Notes under the pieces: model-generated
The model's input: the letters and a program-made list of their open reading frames with translations, nothing else
What the model was told of the DNA's origin: nothing
The model's database searches: none
Shown: positions 54,418 through 63,380 of the stretch, one piece after another
Numbering within the stretch: position 1 is the stretch's first letter
How the letters are laid out: every line of letters starts with the position of its first letter
NCBI RefSeq assembly: GCF_028748185.1
Contig: NZ_CP118164.1
Coordinates: 186,001-250,000, forward strand
From: Bremerella sp. P1
GTDB taxonomy: Bacteria > Planctomycetota > Planctomycetia > Pirellulales > Pirellulaceae
Direction of reading: 5' to 3'
DNA: 64,000 bases
Translations under genes and position numbers: made by a program

Positions 54418-54585
54418 TGTCGTGCCTCTATTGAAACTGATGATTTAGAATAACTCGGGCTAGTTGCTCAAGTGTTTGTGATAGCCCGTTGAATGACTCT
54501 TATTTGCTAGAGATTACTTCGTGCGTAGTTCGGGCCTGTAGAACTCAGCAGAATGCGTATCGAAAGGAGATACGCCAAAAGAAAA

Positions 54586-54605
54586 CGCTCCGCAGATACG
54601 GAGCG
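54586..54605 (-). terminator. Orphan terminator-like hairpin
   Basis: CGCTCCG (54586-54592) pairs with CGGAGCG (54599-54605), followed on the minus strand by TTTTCTTTT. No coding gene directly precedes it; the nearest on that strand ends at 55281. It could end a small RNA or a long 3' region that includes motif copies A-D. Confidence 0.55.
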
Positions 54606-54660
54606 AAGAAGCATGGTTTTCACTGAGGTGTGAGCCTAAGAGCTAGGATTTGCCTCATAG

Positions 54661-54689
54661 TTTATGACACGTTTTCGCTGAAAATTTAG
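54661..54689 (+). repeat. 29-bp motif, copy A
   Basis: TTTATGACACG at the start and AAAATTTAG at the end; 29 bp, same orientation as the other copies. Confidence 0.6.
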
Positions 54690-54909
54690 ATTACCGTAGC
54701 TCGACGCGGATTTTGAACCGCCCTTTTTCCACAATTGCGTGAGTGTTAGGCAGTATCACATGCAGCTTGGAAACGCGGCAGTGATTCTTAGGCTTCAGCG
54801 AGCGACGTGAGTTCGGAACTATCCGATTTTCCGGCCAACATTCCTGCCCTAGACCAAATTGGTGGCGCATCAGCAGCTCAGCTAAAAAGCGGTTCAGCTA
54901 TTCACAAGT

Positions 54910-54938
54910 TTTATGACACGAAAACGGCGAGAATTTAG
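54910..54938 (+). repeat. 29-bp motif, copy B
   Basis: TTTATGACACGAAAACGG start and GAATTTAG end; 29 bp. Lies 249 bp after copy A. Confidence 0.65.
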
Positions 54939-55022
54939 GTCGTGGTGACCATTGCGTTTGGCGACTTCGGACGATAGCCTCGCGTTGTCAACTGATCTAG
55001 TTGCTAAGCGATCCCCCTACAT

Positions 55023-55051
55023 ATTATGACGCGAAAACACCTGAAATTTAG
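55023..55051 (+). repeat. 29-bp motif, copy C
   Basis: ATTATGACGCGAAAACACC start and GAAATTTAG end; 29 bp. Lies 113 bp after copy B. Confidence 0.65.
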
Positions 55052-55220
55052 GTAAACCATGGTGCATGGGCTCTCACTTGCCCGTTCATCGACGTCTCAA
55101 TCATTTTTGGCTGACTGAAGAGCATTGAGCAACCAATAAACTGACTTCAATTCGATCGCCAATTCGCTAAGAGCAACGGTCGCGATAGCCTTCGATAAGA
55201 GATAACAAACCTCTCATGAA

Positions 55221-55249
55221 TACTTGACGCGAAATCACCTTCAATTTAG
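55221..55249 (+). repeat. 29-bp motif, copy D
   Basis: TACTTGACGCGAAATCACC start and CAATTTAG end; 29 bp. Lies 198 bp after copy C. Confidence 0.6.
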
Positions 55250-55280
55250 CTAGGCAGGAACTCGCTCGGGCTTTCGGAAG

Positions 55281-56636
55281 TTAAATCAATGGATTCTTCC
55301 GCGCATCAACGAATTGCAGGCGCCCGAAACCATCGTCCCGCAGTAACGTCACTTCGTCTGGCGGTAGTTCAAGTCGATACCCCTGACCTCGGATAGTCTC
55401 GACTCGCTTTTCGAGTTCTGGGCATTTCAGCAAAAGCGTTGAGAGTCGGCTTCTTCTTGAACGAGAGAGACTGCCTCCTAGATCCCCTTTGTCGACGACT
55501 CGACTTGACGATTGCCCAAGGTTCCATAAAAAGTCCCAGGCTGCGTGGTGATTATCCCATTCGCCTCCCGCAATCAATTGACCTTCCCAAAAGACTTGCC
55601 GAGGTGCTCTATCCACCAGGACAAGGCGTGCTTGATCAGCGGCCCACACGATCAGGTCGTCGGGGTCTTCCGGGATTTCGTAGAACTTGGCCACTTCTTG
55701 TAGAGATGCCGCGATCTGACGCAGGATAGCCGGATCGCAGAGCGAGAGTCTTTCTGTGCCTAAGGTTTGATAAGCTCCTTCGGGAAGTCTTTCAACGACT
55801 GGGACATCGCTACGCCTTCGTACACACATCCGTATTTGAGGGCTGGCAGTGTGCCATGCGTCTCGCGAGAAGCCCAGCCATTCTAAGTCGGGGTTATGGG
55901 CATAGGCCGCGTAGACCTGGACCAGAGTAGTACAGGCATTGCGTCTGCGACAATTCTCGCCATGGCAAGCCTGATCTAACGCCTCGACAGCTTGATCTAA
56001 CTGAATTCTCGTATCGAAGATCCGGGAGGAGATTCTGTGCCCTTCATCGTCGCTGCTTGGAACGTAATGATTAATTCGCTCGCCCAAACGCACTACCAAG
56101 TTCTTCCAGAACTTAACTCTGGCGAGTAAGTAACGAGAAATATAATCACCCAAAGGAATTCTTCGTTCCTCCGCCCGGAAATCCGCCGTAAGGGCACGGT
56201 TAGGATCTCTGAGCAACAGCTGATCCTCAGGGTGAAAAAAGTCAAAGGCGTAGGCGAGTTGAATCCAAGGTCGAGACGCGATCCCGTTTAGGGCCAATCG
56301 ATCCTCTTCCGATATTTGACACTCTGACGGATTCGACATGGACTGGTCTATGAATTCCAGGCCTTTTGCAAGCGACTGAGCATATTGCACGATCGCCTGA
56401 TCGGCATCCTCTAACTGTCGGTGCTCTGGTGTAATAACCTCCTCAGTGCAAAAGTGATCCAGCGACCAACGCGTCATCAATTGAAAACTACGGTTGCGGC
56501 AAAGCTCCTCCACGACAGGACACACTTCGTCTCGTAACCACGCCTCGGCGTCATCCGAAACCGCCTCGTTAAGCGTCGCATGGAGCAGCACGGATCGTCT
56601 CTCGAATCCTTGGAGTGCCAATCTAAGTCGATTCAT
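55281..56636 (-). CDS. Putative regulator with C-terminal winged helix
   Basis: A 451-residue cytoplasmic protein of unknown family. The first ~320 residues are mostly helical, with a CHGENCRRRNAC Cys cluster that might bind a metal. The last ~110 residues (LVLVDRAPRQVFWEGQLI; AAWDFLWNLGQ; RLSTLLLKCPELEKRVETIRGQGYRLELPPDEV) look like an OmpR-type winged helix, where RGxGYRL is the C-terminal hairpin. It starts about 40 bp from the palindrome at 56675-56695, divergent from the excisionase-like gene, the usual arrangement for a repressor that controls itself and an excision gene. This role is inferred. Confidence 0.6.
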   Translation of the reverse strand: MNRLRLALQGFERRSVLLHATLNEAVSDDAEAWLRDEVCPVVEELCRNRSFQLMTRWSLDHFCTEEVITPEHRQLEDADQAIVQYAQSLAKGLEFIDQSMSNPSECQISEEDRLALNGIASRPWIQLAYAFDFFHPEDQLLLRDPNRALTADFRAEERRIPLGDYISRYLLARVKFWKNLVVRLGERINHYVPSSDDEGHRISSRIFDTRIQLDQAVEALDQACHGENCRRRNACTTLVQVYAAYAHNPDLEWLGFSRDAWHTASPQIRMCVRRRSDVPVVERLPEGAYQTLGTERLSLCDPAILRQIAASLQEVAKFYEIPEDPDDLIVWAADQARLVLVDRAPRQVFWEGQLIAGGEWDNHHAAWDFLWNLGQSSSRVVDKGDLGGSLSRSRRSRLSTLLLKCPELEKRVETIRGQGYRLELPPDEVTLLRDDGFGRLQFVDARKNPLI

Positions 56637-56674
56637 GATCGGGTCTTATGAAGAGTCTTCCGGGGGCAATTCAT

Positions 56675-56695
56675 TTGTCGCCTCAAGCGACAATT
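56675..56695. promoter_or_regulatory. Operator between winged-helix and excisionase-like genes
   Basis: TTGTCGC (56675-56681), a 5-base spacer and GCGACAA (56687-56693) form a perfect inverted repeat in the divergent promoter region. 56677-56695 matches 17 of 19 bases of 14014-14032 upstream of serine recombinase 1. A further half-site TTGTGCGACA follows at 56694-56703. Confidence 0.6.
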
Positions 56696-56759
56696 GTGCG
56701 ACAGTAGCTCGATATGTTGGAGCGGACACCTCGAAAATACGAGCACTACCGCATCCACG

Positions 56760-57068
56760 ATGTCAGACGAACTGCTAACAAGCCACGAAGCCGCCAAGAG
56801 ACTGGGACTGTCTGTAGCCAGTCTCTACGAATGGCTTGCGCGTTCGGACAGCGGAGAATTTATCCTACGTGGAACCCCTGTTACCATCAATTACTATCAG
56901 GGGGGATCACGCGGCCAGGGTCGAATTCAGATCGAAGCTTCCGAAATCGAACGTATTAAAGAGGCTATGCGAGTCCGGCCCAAAGCGATCCCGAAACGTC
57001 GACAGACCATTCAACCGATGCATTTTCCCGGCATCACGGTTCCCTTGGGAAAACCTGATAACGCTTGA
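56760..57068 (+). CDS. Excisionase/MerR-like HTH protein
   Basis: ATG 56760 gives 102 residues. The first 35 (LTSHEAAKRLGLSVASLYEWL) are the HTH of excisionase/MerR-type proteins; then a basic Gly-rich stretch (YQGGSRGQGRIQIEASEIERIKEAM) forms the typical wing and helix of Xis-like DNA-bending factors. The C-terminus is Pro/Arg-rich. It lies 170 bp from the end of the convergent recombinase pair, so it is the likely directionality factor for island excision. Control by the palindrome just upstream is likely. Confidence 0.72.
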   Translation: MSDELLTSHEAAKRLGLSVASLYEWLARSDSGEFILRGTPVTINYYQGGSRGQGRIQIEASEIERIKEAMRVRPKAIPKRRQTIQPMHFPGITVPLGKPDNA

Positions 57069-57237
57069 GCGTTCGATTTTGTGGCTATCGAGCCATGTAT
57101 TCCCCGAGATGCAGATTGTTGGGACTGCTAAGTGAGCGTTTGGTTTCGAGCCATCCAGTCGTAACTCTCAGATTAACGCCTTCTGCTCATTTTGCTGGAG
57201 TTGCTTGGATAATACTAATACTTTTGCCCGCGATCGA

Positions 57238-58371
57238 TTAATCCACTCCGATCGCCGCCCAGAAGGGATCCTGAAAATGTTGGCCCCACTCCTTTCCGTA
57301 GTGGTCGAAGGCAACTTTGGGCGTGTCTCCCATCAATTCTGCAAGGATCTCGATCGAACAGCCCACACCGTCCGTCCAATAGCCAGCCAGCATTCGGTGT
57401 GCGAATGTGTGCCTGCACGTATAACACGAGTAGTTTTTCCGATTCGACTCCTCAATCCACCCGAGCTTCTGTCGGAGATTCCGAAATCGAGAGACACCAG
57501 TGACCTTCTTCCACGGATTACCTTGCGGGTTCCGAAAAATCACACAGCCCGGTCCTGAAGGGTCCCTCGAAAGGATGCTCCGAGTTAATTCGGCAACCTC
57601 TTTTCGGATCGGTATCACGCGTGTCTTCTTTGTTTTAGAAGCATAAACCCGCCACATCATGCCGCGGTCGCTCTCGATGACATCGTTGCCTGTCATCTGA
57701 GCCAGTTCCGAGAATGGCCGCAGGCCAGTATGAATTGCAGCGAACAGAAACTCGCGAAAAGGTTCGTCAGTAGCGTCGTAAAGTGCCAGTTCATCCTCGG
57801 CATTAAAGGAATGCAGCCGAGGACACTGAGCAGGCTTGGTGAGGCCGCGAAGGGGATTGGGAACAGCATAAGAATTTTGAGCGTGATTGAACGCTGCCAT
57901 GACTGCTTCGATGGCGAATCGACGGGTTGCCGAAGACTTCCACGTAGAATGCGTTTCCACCCAATGCAGAACATGGGTCTTGCGTAGGTTACAAAGTGGC
58001 ATGGCACCGCAATACCCGCAGAGGTCCTGCAAGAAACGTCGCACTTCCTTCTCATACTCGAAGCTAATCTCTCCGGCTCTCGATCGCTTCTCACAGTTCT
58101 CAATGTAGATGGAGCACACTTTTGCTACGATCCAGTCGCTTTCCTCAGCCGGTTTCACTTCGGGACGCCAGTCTCCAGCGGCCTTAACACGTGCCAAGGC
58201 CAGTTCCGCTTGATCAATGCTAGCCTGGCCGCGAACCGGATTGCCCCTCTCATCCAAGAGCCGGACCCGTCGCTTCGTTCCCGGTGGCGTAAAGTACCAC
58301 GTGTCGGTCTGACGCCAATACCAGGCACGTCCGCGAGAACGACGCTTGCGCCCTGTGTTTGCCTTAGCCAT
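57238..58371 (-). CDS. Tyrosine recombinase (integrase) B
   Basis: A 377-residue phage-type integrase. An N-terminal SAM-like domain (KVCSIYIENCEKRSRAGEI) precedes the catalytic domain: the first Arg in HTGLRPFSELAQ (~220), Lys in ASKTKKTR, the H-x2-R of TCRHTFAHRML and the nucleophile Y358 in FDHYGKEW. The third position usually His (LGH) is Asp here (LMGDTPK). A two-Cys loop (CGYCGA) is unusual. It overlaps the second recombinase gene by eight bases, so both are translated together. With its paralog it probably carries out integration at the sulfatase site. Confidence 0.9.
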   Translation of the reverse strand: MAKANTGRKRRSRGRAWYWRQTDTWYFTPPGTKRRVRLLDERGNPVRGQASIDQAELALARVKAAGDWRPEVKPAEESDWIVAKVCSIYIENCEKRSRAGEISFEYEKEVRRFLQDLCGYCGAMPLCNLRKTHVLHWVETHSTWKSSATRRFAIEAVMAAFNHAQNSYAVPNPLRGLTKPAQCPRLHSFNAEDELALYDATDEPFREFLFAAIHTGLRPFSELAQMTGNDVIESDRGMMWRVYASKTKKTRVIPIRKEVAELTRSILSRDPSGPGCVIFRNPQGNPWKKVTGVSRFRNLRQKLGWIEESNRKNYSCYTCRHTFAHRMLAGYWTDGVGCSIEILAELMGDTPKVAFDHYGKEWGQHFQDPFWAAIGVD

Positions 58372-59620
58372 GACGCTTGTTCCTGCTGGCGGATGCCTTA
58401 GTTCGTTTCGTTTTTGTCTTTGTGGCGGACGACGCGGTACTCTTCTTTCGCTTCGTAGGAGGAGACTTTGCCTGTGTACTGGCCGGTAGCGTCGATTCTC
58501 CGATGGCCTTCCAAAGAGGATCCTGATAATGCTTTCCCCACTCCTTGCCGTAATGATCGTAAGCCACCTTGGGCGTGTCTCCCATCAACTCCGCTAAGGT
58601 TTCAATCGTGCATCCGGCACCGTTATTCCAAAAGCCGGATAACATCCGATGGGCAAAAGTATGGCGCGACGTATAACACGAATACTTCTTCCTGAGCGGA
58701 TCGTCATTCCAGCCGAGCTTTTCCCTCAAGTCGATAAAACGAACGACTCCGGTCGTTCGTTTCCAAGGCTTTCCCAGTGTATTCCGAAAGATTGGTAAGC
58801 CTGACTCGCGCGGAACTGACTTCATGAGTTGGCGAGTCAGCTCAGCCACTTCGGGGCGTACAGGAATCTTGCGAGTCTTTTTGGTTTTGCTCGCATAGAC
58901 GCGCCACATCATTCCTCGTGGCGTCTCTTCGACATCTTCCGCTTTAAGCTGTGCAAGCTCGCTAAAGGGACGGAGCCCTGTGTGAATTGCGGCAAAGAGG
59001 AAATTGCCAAAGCAAGGTTCCGTGGCCTTGTAAATTGCCTTCTCATCTTCCGGAGAGAATGATGTAAGCCGAGGTTCTGCCTTGGGAAGCTTGATTCCCT
59101 TGATCGGGTTACCGATACCGTGCATCTCCTCAACGCGATTGAAGGCTGCCATGACGACAGCAATGATGCAGCGACGCGTTGCGGGACTCTTCCATGACTC
59201 GTGCTGATCAACCCATTCCAGAATATGGCCCCGTTTGAGTTGACTAACAGCCAATGCACCGCAGTAGCTGCAAAGATCGTTGAGCCACTGAGTCGCATTC
59301 CGATGATATCCCTCGCTGACGGAACCATCGTTCTGGCTTCGTTCCGTGTACACCAAGTAATCCGAACAAACGCGGGCGACCAACCAGGGCTGTCCCAGGG
59401 CAGGGCCTTCATTCGATTCACCATCCCAGGCCAGCTTCTCCCGAGCCAACGAAATCTCGGCGGCCTCCTTGCTATCCTTTCCCCGAATCCTCTTGCCTTG
59501 TTCATCAAATAGGGCGATACGCTTCTTCGTCCCGGGAAGCGTGTAATACCAGCAATCCGTTTGCTTCCAGTGCCAGGCCGATCCGTGAGACTGACGTCGC
59601 TGCTTCGTTTTTCTGGCCAT
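58364..59620 (-). CDS. Tyrosine recombinase (integrase) A
   Basis: A 418-residue paralog of the neighbour, alike over the whole catalytic part: HTGLRPFSELAQ, ASKTKKTR, TSRHTFAHRML and Y357 in YDHYGKEW, again with LMGDTPK in place of LGH. It differs by a ~45-residue Lys/Thr/Ser-rich C-terminal tail (PPTKRKKSTASSATKTKTKR...) that may bind DNA. The gene starts about 275 bp from the attR core, the standard place for an integrase. Two linked, unequal copies suggest they act as a pair on the two half-sites. Confidence 0.9.
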   Translation of the reverse strand: MARKTKQRRQSHGSAWHWKQTDCWYYTLPGTKKRIALFDEQGKRIRGKDSKEAAEISLAREKLAWDGESNEGPALGQPWLVARVCSDYLVYTERSQNDGSVSEGYHRNATQWLNDLCSYCGALAVSQLKRGHILEWVDQHESWKSPATRRCIIAVVMAAFNRVEEMHGIGNPIKGIKLPKAEPRLTSFSPEDEKAIYKATEPCFGNFLFAAIHTGLRPFSELAQLKAEDVEETPRGMMWRVYASKTKKTRKIPVRPEVAELTRQLMKSVPRESGLPIFRNTLGKPWKRTTGVVRFIDLREKLGWNDDPLRKKYSCYTSRHTFAHRMLSGFWNNGAGCTIETLAELMGDTPKVAYDHYGKEWGKHYQDPLWKAIGESTLPASTQAKSPPTKRKKSTASSATKTKTKRTKASASRNKRHG

Positions 59621-59745
59621 AAATCATATCCCTCTACACGACGGTGTAACCGCACAATCGTTGACCCTGTCCTCGCCGCCGACGATACTAGTTCTGCCTA
59701 TCACCCATCCCACCGAACACGAAATCTCATGGAGCCGCTAAGACT

Positions 59746-61251
59746 ATGCATGGCTTGATCAAACCGACCAGGGAAAACCTCAGCCCGAATTTACTACATA
59801 AATTTACTACACTTATCTTTATCCTGACTTTTTCATTAGCTGCATTATACCCATTAAATCAAGCAAAATCAGCCGAAAAAGACCGTGTACCCAACATCGT
59901 CCTCATCTTCATGGACGATATGGGCTATGCCGACATCGGTCCGTTTGGGGCGGTGGCTTACAAGACGCCGAATCTCGACAAGATGGCGGCCGAGGGGCGG
60001 ACGTTTACCGACTTCTACGTGACCCAGGCCGTTTGCTCCGCGTCGCGGGCAGGGCTGATGACCGGGTGCTACAACGTTCGCGTGGGCATCCAGGGGGCGC
60101 TAGGACCGAACTCGAAGATTGGGATCAACCCGGAAGAGATGACTCTGGCCGAGCTTTGCAAGCAGAAGGGTTACGCGACCGGTTGTTTTGGCAAGTGGCA
60201 CCTGGGCGACAAGAAGCCCTTCCTGCCGCTGCAAAATGGTTTCGACGAATACTTCGGACTGCCGTACTCGAACGACATGTGGCCTTACCATCCTGGCGTG
60301 CGGCACCTCTCGGAAGAAGAACGTCTGAAGCGTTGGCCGCATCTTCCGCTGTATGATGGCAACGAAGTCGTCAACGCGAAGGTGGACGGCAAAGCCCAGG
60401 AACAACTGACCACGCAGTATACCGAGCACGCCGTCGCGTTCATCGACAAAAACAAGGACAAACCGTTCTTCCTATACGTGCCGCATAGCATGGTGCACGT
60501 GCCGCTGTATGTCTCGGACAAGTTCAAAGGCAAGTCCGGAGCCGGCCTCTTCGGCGACGTCGTGATGGAAGTCGACTGGTCGGTGGGTCAGATTCTGGAA
60601 GCTCTCAAACGTAACAAGATCGACGACAACACGCTGGTGATCTTCACCTCCGATAATGGCCCTTGGCTCTCGTATGGCGACCACGCCGGCAGTGCTGGCC
60701 CGCTGCGAGAAGGGAAGGGCACCATGTGGGAAGGTGGTTGCCGCGAACCGACTATCATGCGTTGGCCTGGCAAAATCCCAGAAGGCACCTACTGCAGCAC
60801 GCCTGCGATGACGATCGACATCTTCCCCACGGTCGCCAAACTGATTGGAGCCGATCTGCCAGAGAAGCCGATCGACGGCAAGAACATCTGGCCGCTGATC
60901 GCCGGAACCGAAGGAGCCAAGTCGCCGCACGAAGCATACTACTTCTATTATGGCAGCGGTCTGAAAGCAGTCCGTAGCGGTAAGTGGAAGCTTGTCTTCC
61001 CGCACCAGTACCGCACCATGGCCGGCAAGCCAGGCGGCACCGGTGGTATCCCGGCCGCTTACTCCCAAGCGACGACGCCCCTGGCCCTGTTTGACCTGGA
61101 ATCGGACGTCGGCGAACAGAACAACGTCGTGGATCAACATCCCGACGTTGTGAAACGACTCGAAAAGCTGGCCGACGGCATTCGCGAAAAGCTGGGGGAC
61201 TCGCACCAAAAGGTCAAAGGGAAAGAGAACCGTCCCCCAGGTCGCGTTTAA
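59746..61251 (+). CDS. Secreted sulfatase, chimeric: island leader joined to chromosomal body
   Basis: A 501-residue sulfatase. From residue ~50 the body is canonical: [18 protein letters not shown] (metal-binding Asp pair), the modification site [11 protein letters not shown] (Cys to be converted to formylglycine), [20 protein letters not shown] and FTSDNGPW. It hydrolyses sulfate esters, probably polysaccharide sulfates, outside the cytoplasm. Residues 1-50 ([12 protein letters not shown]..., signal [21 protein letters not shown]) are AT-rich and differ from the native leader at 2791. This leader lies on the island side of the 25-bp repeat, so the element supplies a start codon, ribosome-binding site (GGAG at 59731-59734) and export signal. 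Whether it brings its own promoter is likely but not shown. Confidence 0.9.
   Translation: MHGLIKPTRENLSPNLLHKFTTLIFILTFSLAALYPLNQAKSAEKDRVPNIVLIFMDDMGYADIGPFGAVAYKTPNLDKMAAEGRTFTDFYVTQAVCSASRAGLMTGCYNVRVGIQGALGPNSKIGINPEEMTLAELCKQKGYATGCFGKWHLGDKKPFLPLQNGFDEYFGLPYSNDMWPYHPGVRHLSEEERLKRWPHLPLYDGNEVVNAKVDGKAQEQLTTQYTEHAVAFIDKNKDKPFFLYVPHSMVHVPLYVSDKFKGKSGAGLFGDVVMEVDWSVGQILEALKRNKIDDNTLVIFTSDNGPWLSYGDHAGSAGPLREGKGTMWEGGCREPTIMRWPGKIPEGTYCSTPAMTIDIFPTVAKLIGADLPEKPIDGKNIWPLIAGTEGAKSPHEAYYFYYGSGLKAVRSGKWKLVFPHQYRTMAGKPGGTGGIPAAYSQATTPLALFDLESDVGEQNNVVDQHPDVVKRLEKLADGIREKLGDSHQKVKGKENRPPGRV
59896..59920 (+). repeat. attR core: 25-bp direct repeat at right island junction
   Basis: Identical to 2881-2905 over 25 bp. 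Just outside it on the island side, the codons for Pro-Asn are kept (CCCAAC versus CCGAAT at left), so the element's own attachment site encodes a homologous piece of sulfatase. Confidence 0.82.
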
Positions 61252-61260
61252 GCCAAGACC

Positions 61261-63069
61261 TTACTTCCGGCTCTGGCGACGACGATCTGTTTCTTTCAAC
61301 AGCATCTTTCGCAGCCGGATGTGGTTCGGTGTAACTTCCACCAACTCGTCGTCCTCGATGTACTCGAGGGCGACTTCCAGGCTCATGTCTCTCGGCGGAC
61401 GAAGCACGATGTTTTCGTCCGAGCCTGAGGCACGCATGTTGGTCAGTTTCTTTTCTTTGGTGGGGTTCACGGTCAAGTCGTCGCTACGCGAGTTCTCACC
61501 GACGATCATCCCTTCGTACACTTCGTCGCCGTGGCGTACGAACATGTCCGAGCGTTCCTGCAAGGCAAACAAAGCAAAGCCGACTGCCTTGCCGGAAACC
61601 ATCGAGATCATCGCTCCGTTGGCACGGCGCGGCACTTCGCCAGAAACCGGCTGGTACGATTCGAAGCGGTGATTGACGATCGCCTCACCCTGCGTCGAGT
61701 TGAGCAGCTTGGTTCTCAGGCCGATCAATCCACGGGAAGGAATCGAGAAAACCACCTGGCTATAATCGCCGCGTGGCTGCATCTCGATCAATTCGCCGCG
61801 ACGCTCGCCGACTAGTTCCATGACCGGTCCCATCTTTTCCGAAGGAACTTCAATCACGAGCTTTTCGTACGGCTCTTCCTTCACGCCGTTGTTGTAACGC
61901 ATGATCACTTGCGGCTTGCCAACCGCCAGTTCATAGCCTTCGCGACGCATCGTTTCGATGAGCACGGCCAGGTGCAGCACGCCACGTCCGCTGACCAGGA
62001 AACTATCGCCTGACTCGCCTGGGCGAACTCGCAGGGCGACGTTGCGTTCCAGTTCCTTCTCCAAGCGATCGCGCAGGTTACGCGAGGTGACGTACTTGCC
62101 ATCCTTGCCCAACAGGGGCGAGGTATTGATGGTGAACATCATCTCCAGCGTTGGTGCGTCGACGGCCACACGCGGAAGTGGCGTCGGGTTTTCGACAGCA
62201 CAAATCGTGTCGCCGATGTCGATGTCTTCCAGACCAGTCACGGCAATGATATCACCGGCACCTGCTTCTTCGACTTCGACGCGGCCCAGGTTCTGAAACT
62301 CGTGCAAGGCGACGATTCTTCCGCGCTGGAATTTGTCGTCGGGCTTCGAGATCATCACCGACTGGCCCTTCTTGATCTTGCCGGACTTGATACGACCGAT
62401 CGCAATTCGACCAGTGTACTCCGACCAGTCAAGCGTCGTGACACGCATCTGCAGCGGATCGTCAGGATTCACGTCGGGACCGGGAATGTGTTTCAGCACG
62501 AGGTCCAACAGCGGACGCATGTCCCCTTCACGAACGTCCGGGTCAGGCGAAGCGAAACCGGCTTTCGCACTGGCGAACAGATAGGGGAACTCGGCGATCT
62601 CGTCGTCGGCCCCGAGAGAAAGGAACAAGTCCAGCACTTCATCGACCACTTCATGCGGCCGGGCATCTGGCTTATCGATCTTGTTGATCAGCACGATCGG
62701 CTTCAGACCGACTTCCAGAGCCTTGGAAAGCACGAACCGAGTTTGCGGCATCGGGCCTTCGGCCGCATCGACCAGCACGACAGCGCCGTCGGCCATGCTC
62801 AACACGCGTTCGACTTCGCCACCGAAGTCCGCGTGCCCAGGCGTATCAACGATATTGATCTTCACCCCTTCGTAGGGCAGGGCGATATTCTTCGCCAAGA
62901 TCGTGATACCGCGTTCTTTTTCCAAGTCGTTCGAGTCGAGAATTCGCTCGCTCGAAAGCTGGCTCGCCCGAAACTGGCCGCTCTGGTGCAGCAGGCAGTC
63001 CACCAAGGTCGTTTTACCGTGGTCAACGTGGGCAATAATGACAATGTTTCGTAGGTCGTCGCGTCGCAT
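61261..63069 (-). CDS. typA: Translational GTPase TypA/BipA
   Basis: A 602-residue ribosome-associated GTPase of the EF-G type, used in 50S assembly and stress or cold growth. G1 [13 protein letters not shown]2 region [11 protein letters not shown]3 [13 protein letters not shown]4 [10 protein letters not shown] and SAKAGF are all seen, followed by the EF-Tu-like domain II, an EF-G domain V and the TypA-specific C-terminal domain. Full length and intact. It converges with the sulfatase gene, with a 9-bp gap between stops. It is a chromosomal backbone gene. Confidence 0.97.
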   Translation of the reverse strand: MRRDDLRNIVIIAHVDHGKTTLVDCLLHQSGQFRASQLSSERILDSNDLEKERGITILAKNIALPYEGVKINIVDTPGHADFGGEVERVLSMADGAVVLVDAAEGPMPQTRFVLSKALEVGLKPIVLINKIDKPDARPHEVVDEVLDLFLSLGADDEIAEFPYLFASAKAGFASPDPDVREGDMRPLLDLVLKHIPGPDVNPDDPLQMRVTTLDWSEYTGRIAIGRIKSGKIKKGQSVMISKPDDKFQRGRIVALHEFQNLGRVEVEEAGAGDIIAVTGLEDIDIGDTICAVENPTPLPRVAVDAPTLEMMFTINTSPLLGKDGKYVTSRNLRDRLEKELERNVALRVRPGESGDSFLVSGRGVLHLAVLIETMRREGYELAVGKPQVIMRYNNGVKEEPYEKLVIEVPSEKMGPVMELVGERRGELIEMQPRGDYSQVVFSIPSRGLIGLRTKLLNSTQGEAIVNHRFESYQPVSGEVPRRANGAMISMVSGKAVGFALFALQERSDMFVRHGDEVYEGMIVGENSRSDDLTVNPTKEKKLTNMRASGSDENIVLRPPRDMSLEVALEYIEDDELVEVTPNHIRLRKMLLKETDRRRQSRK

Positions 63070-63380
63070 ACTGATTCGTACTTATAAGGCAGGCCTAATC
63101 TTCCCGTCCAAGAACCGGAAATCCTATCAGATTCACCTGATTTTGGGGTAGGGGACCCGCCCTTACATTCACAAATCCGCAGGAAAGGGGCAGGGAATTC
63201 TCAAATCGATAATCCCCTGAACCCCGCATTTCGCCAGGAGGGACCCCATCCGGGGAGGTCCGCACGATCCATGGCAGGGCAGAAATAGCATGCCCCGGCC
63301 GAATATCGGCCCGGCAATTGCACTATGATCGGTTCAACTTTCCGACCATTTACCCATATCAACACTCAGGCCATCCTCCA
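63070..63380. other. Divergent promoter region
   Basis: A 311-bp gap between typA (minus) and the metallopeptidase gene (plus), so both promoters should lie here. No operator, riboswitch or repeat was recognised. Confidence 0.5.

Larger units (their letters stand above)
54418..55280. other. Gene-free region with four 29-bp motifs
   Basis: 863 bp with no convincing gene, upstream of serine recombinase 2 and downstream of the winged-helix gene. It contains copies A-D of the 29-bp motif and a minus-strand terminator-like hairpin. Sequence between the motifs is not repeated. Confidence 0.6.
2906..59920. mobile_element. ~57 kb integrative genomic island in a sulfatase gene
   Basis: The island is bounded by the 25-bp direct repeat. 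It carries two tandem tyrosine recombinases and an excisionase-like gene at the right end, the usual place for an integration module. Cargo: a peptidase/dehydrogenase fusion, defence-like nuclease and RloC-like genes, a large metal-homeostasis region, a full Tad pilus locus, an AAA/TOPRIM/DUF1257/DUF2997 cassette and two large serine recombinases. The serine recombinases suggest that smaller elements have stacked inside it. No relaxase, coupling protein, T4SS or phage capsid genes were recognised, so any transfer would need help. The flanks (queuosine mannosyltransferase, sulfatase halves, typA) read as contiguous chromosome. Single-element status of the whole interval is an inference; internal junctions could exist. 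Confidence 0.75.

Noticed and set aside
55051-55221. 29-bp motifs as integron-like attC sites ending small gene cassettes
   Set aside because: I read the minus strand between copies C and D; the frames ending at the motif have no ribosome-binding site and are under 35 codons, so no cassette ORF is supported.
54910-55249. A CRISPR array in the repeat region
   Set aside because: Only four diverged copies with spacings of 113-249 bp; CRISPR repeats are near identical with 30-40 bp spacers, and no cas gene is present.
2906-59920. Island as a self-transmissible ICE or prophage
   Set aside because: No relaxase, coupling protein, T4SS, capsid, portal or terminase was recognised in the interval; Tad genes are pilus genes, not a conjugation apparatus.
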